A stretch of 64,000 nucleotides of DNA from assembly GCA_017308255.1 (NCBI GenBank), contig JAFKFN010000015.1, positions 1 to 64,000 of the forward strand, in the 5' to 3' direction. The DNA comes from Altererythrobacter sp. GTDB lineage: Bacteria; Pseudomonadota; Alphaproteobacteria; Sphingomonadales; Sphingomonadaceae. Under the pieces are notes generated by a model. It saw only the letters and a list, made by a program, of their open reading frames with translations, did not search any database and was not told the DNA's origin. Within the stretch, counting starts at the first letter, position 1. Every line of letters starts with the position of its first letter. Positions 63,620-64,000 of the stretch are shown piece after piece. The translations under genes were made by a program, and so were the position numbers.

Positions 63620-64000
63620 TCATGAAAGATACGCGATCGTCCTCACTTCGATGCTCTGCCTCGGCGCGGCGTCGGGCGGTGTGTTCGGGTCCTCGAAAGC
63701 GCTGTGGGCGGTGAACTGCACGGCGCCGGCGTCGCTGTCGAAGAGCTTGAAGGCCAGCGCTTCCCACGGCTGCATGTGCGGCACCCAGTACCAGCGGTGG
63801 CCGGCGTGATGGGCCAGGTTGAAGCCCCACAGCGAGCGGCGGTTGAAATCGCCCAGCCCGCCGACGACTTCGCTGTCGAACAGGTCCTCCCGCTTCACCG
63901 TGCTGGCGTCGCACACCGCCAGCGGCGCGCTTTCGACCCTGACGATCGGCCGCCAGACATTGATCAGCATGTGCCGCCGCTGCAGCCGGCGCTCGGCCTC
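63620..64000 (-). CDS. CmcJ/NvfI-like oxidoreductase, partial at window end
   Basis: This is the last 126 or so residues of a gene whose 5' part lies beyond the window. The frame is open from the window edge. LINVWRPIVRVESAPLAVCD, HRWYWVPHMQPWEALAFKL and DSDAGAVQFTAHSAFEDPN, then SIEVRTIAYLS, match the C-terminal part of CmcJ/NvfI-family proteins, Fe(II)/2-oxoglutarate-type enzymes. The role here is unknown. Confidence 0.78.
   Translation of the reverse strand, partial: EAERRLQRRHMLINVWRPIVRVESAPLAVCDASTVKREDLFDSEVVGGLGDFNRRSLWGFNLAHHAGHRWYWVPHMQPWEALAFKLFDSDAGAVQFTAHSAFEDPNTPPDAAPRQSIEVRTIAYLS

Overview
The window looks like part of a high-GC alphaproteobacterial chromosome, most likely a sphingomonad (Novosphingobium/Sphingobium/Erythrobacter type). 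This rests on the sequences of gyrB, guaA, glnD and lgt, a small UrcA-family protein, the HWE histidine kinase and many short palindromic repeats. The species assignment is inference, because no rRNA gene is present. I found no tRNA, rRNA or CRISPR array.

Region 1 (1 to about 12,690) is a mobile defence island. It ends at a P4-type tyrosine integrase with an AlpA-like regulator, next to the 3' end of guaA, a known integration hotspot. The island carries a type II CBASS operon: a DncV-like CD-NTase, the E1/E2 fusion Cap2 and the JAMM protease Cap3. A probable Cap15-type effector (two membrane helices plus a beta-rich domain) is encoded convergently and overlaps the end of cap3. Next come an SRPBCC protein, a TerY-P triad (VWA protein, PP2C phosphatase, kinase with HhH and zinc-finger domains) and a gene with an R-x4-H motif typical of HEPN ribonucleases. 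The integrase upstream region has four copies of a 10-bp motif that look like arm-type sites. The left end of the island is not in the window.

Region 2 (12,689-30,811) is housekeeping: guaA, an UrcA-family protein with a 27-codon ORF and a strong terminator, gyrB, a partial leucine-degradation cluster (ivd, two exported esterases, mccB), an HWE sensor kinase, an MHS-type transporter, midA, lgt and glnD. A DUF559 nuclease gene bounded by inverted GC-rich repeats lies between gyrB and mccB, and mccB carries a perfect palindrome inserted in frame.

Region 3 (30,818-47,103) is accessory metabolism: two MetE-like zinc methyltransferases, a VOC protein, a family III CoA-transferase, a citrate-synthase-like lyase, a GMC oxidoreductase, a second DUF559 unit, a coupled MBL hydrolase/P450 pair, an AHL-lactonase-like protein with a hydroxyisobutyrate-dehydrogenase-like protein, two peptidases and a cupin protein.

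Region 4 (47,134-64,000) has a two-component system, a lipoprotein M1 peptidase and a catabolic-looking set. That set contains a FadR-type regulator, a substrate-binding-protein fold without a signal peptide, two SDRs, a PYROXD2-like oxidoreductase, two serine hydrolases, two SnoaL-like proteins, a carboxymuconolactone-decarboxylase-like protein, an FAD monooxygenase and a CmcJ-like oxidoreductase cut by the window end. Their common substrate cannot be read from the sequence. Regions 2 to 4 are dotted with at least five families of palindromic repeats; I saw none of them in the island, which agrees with its foreign origin.
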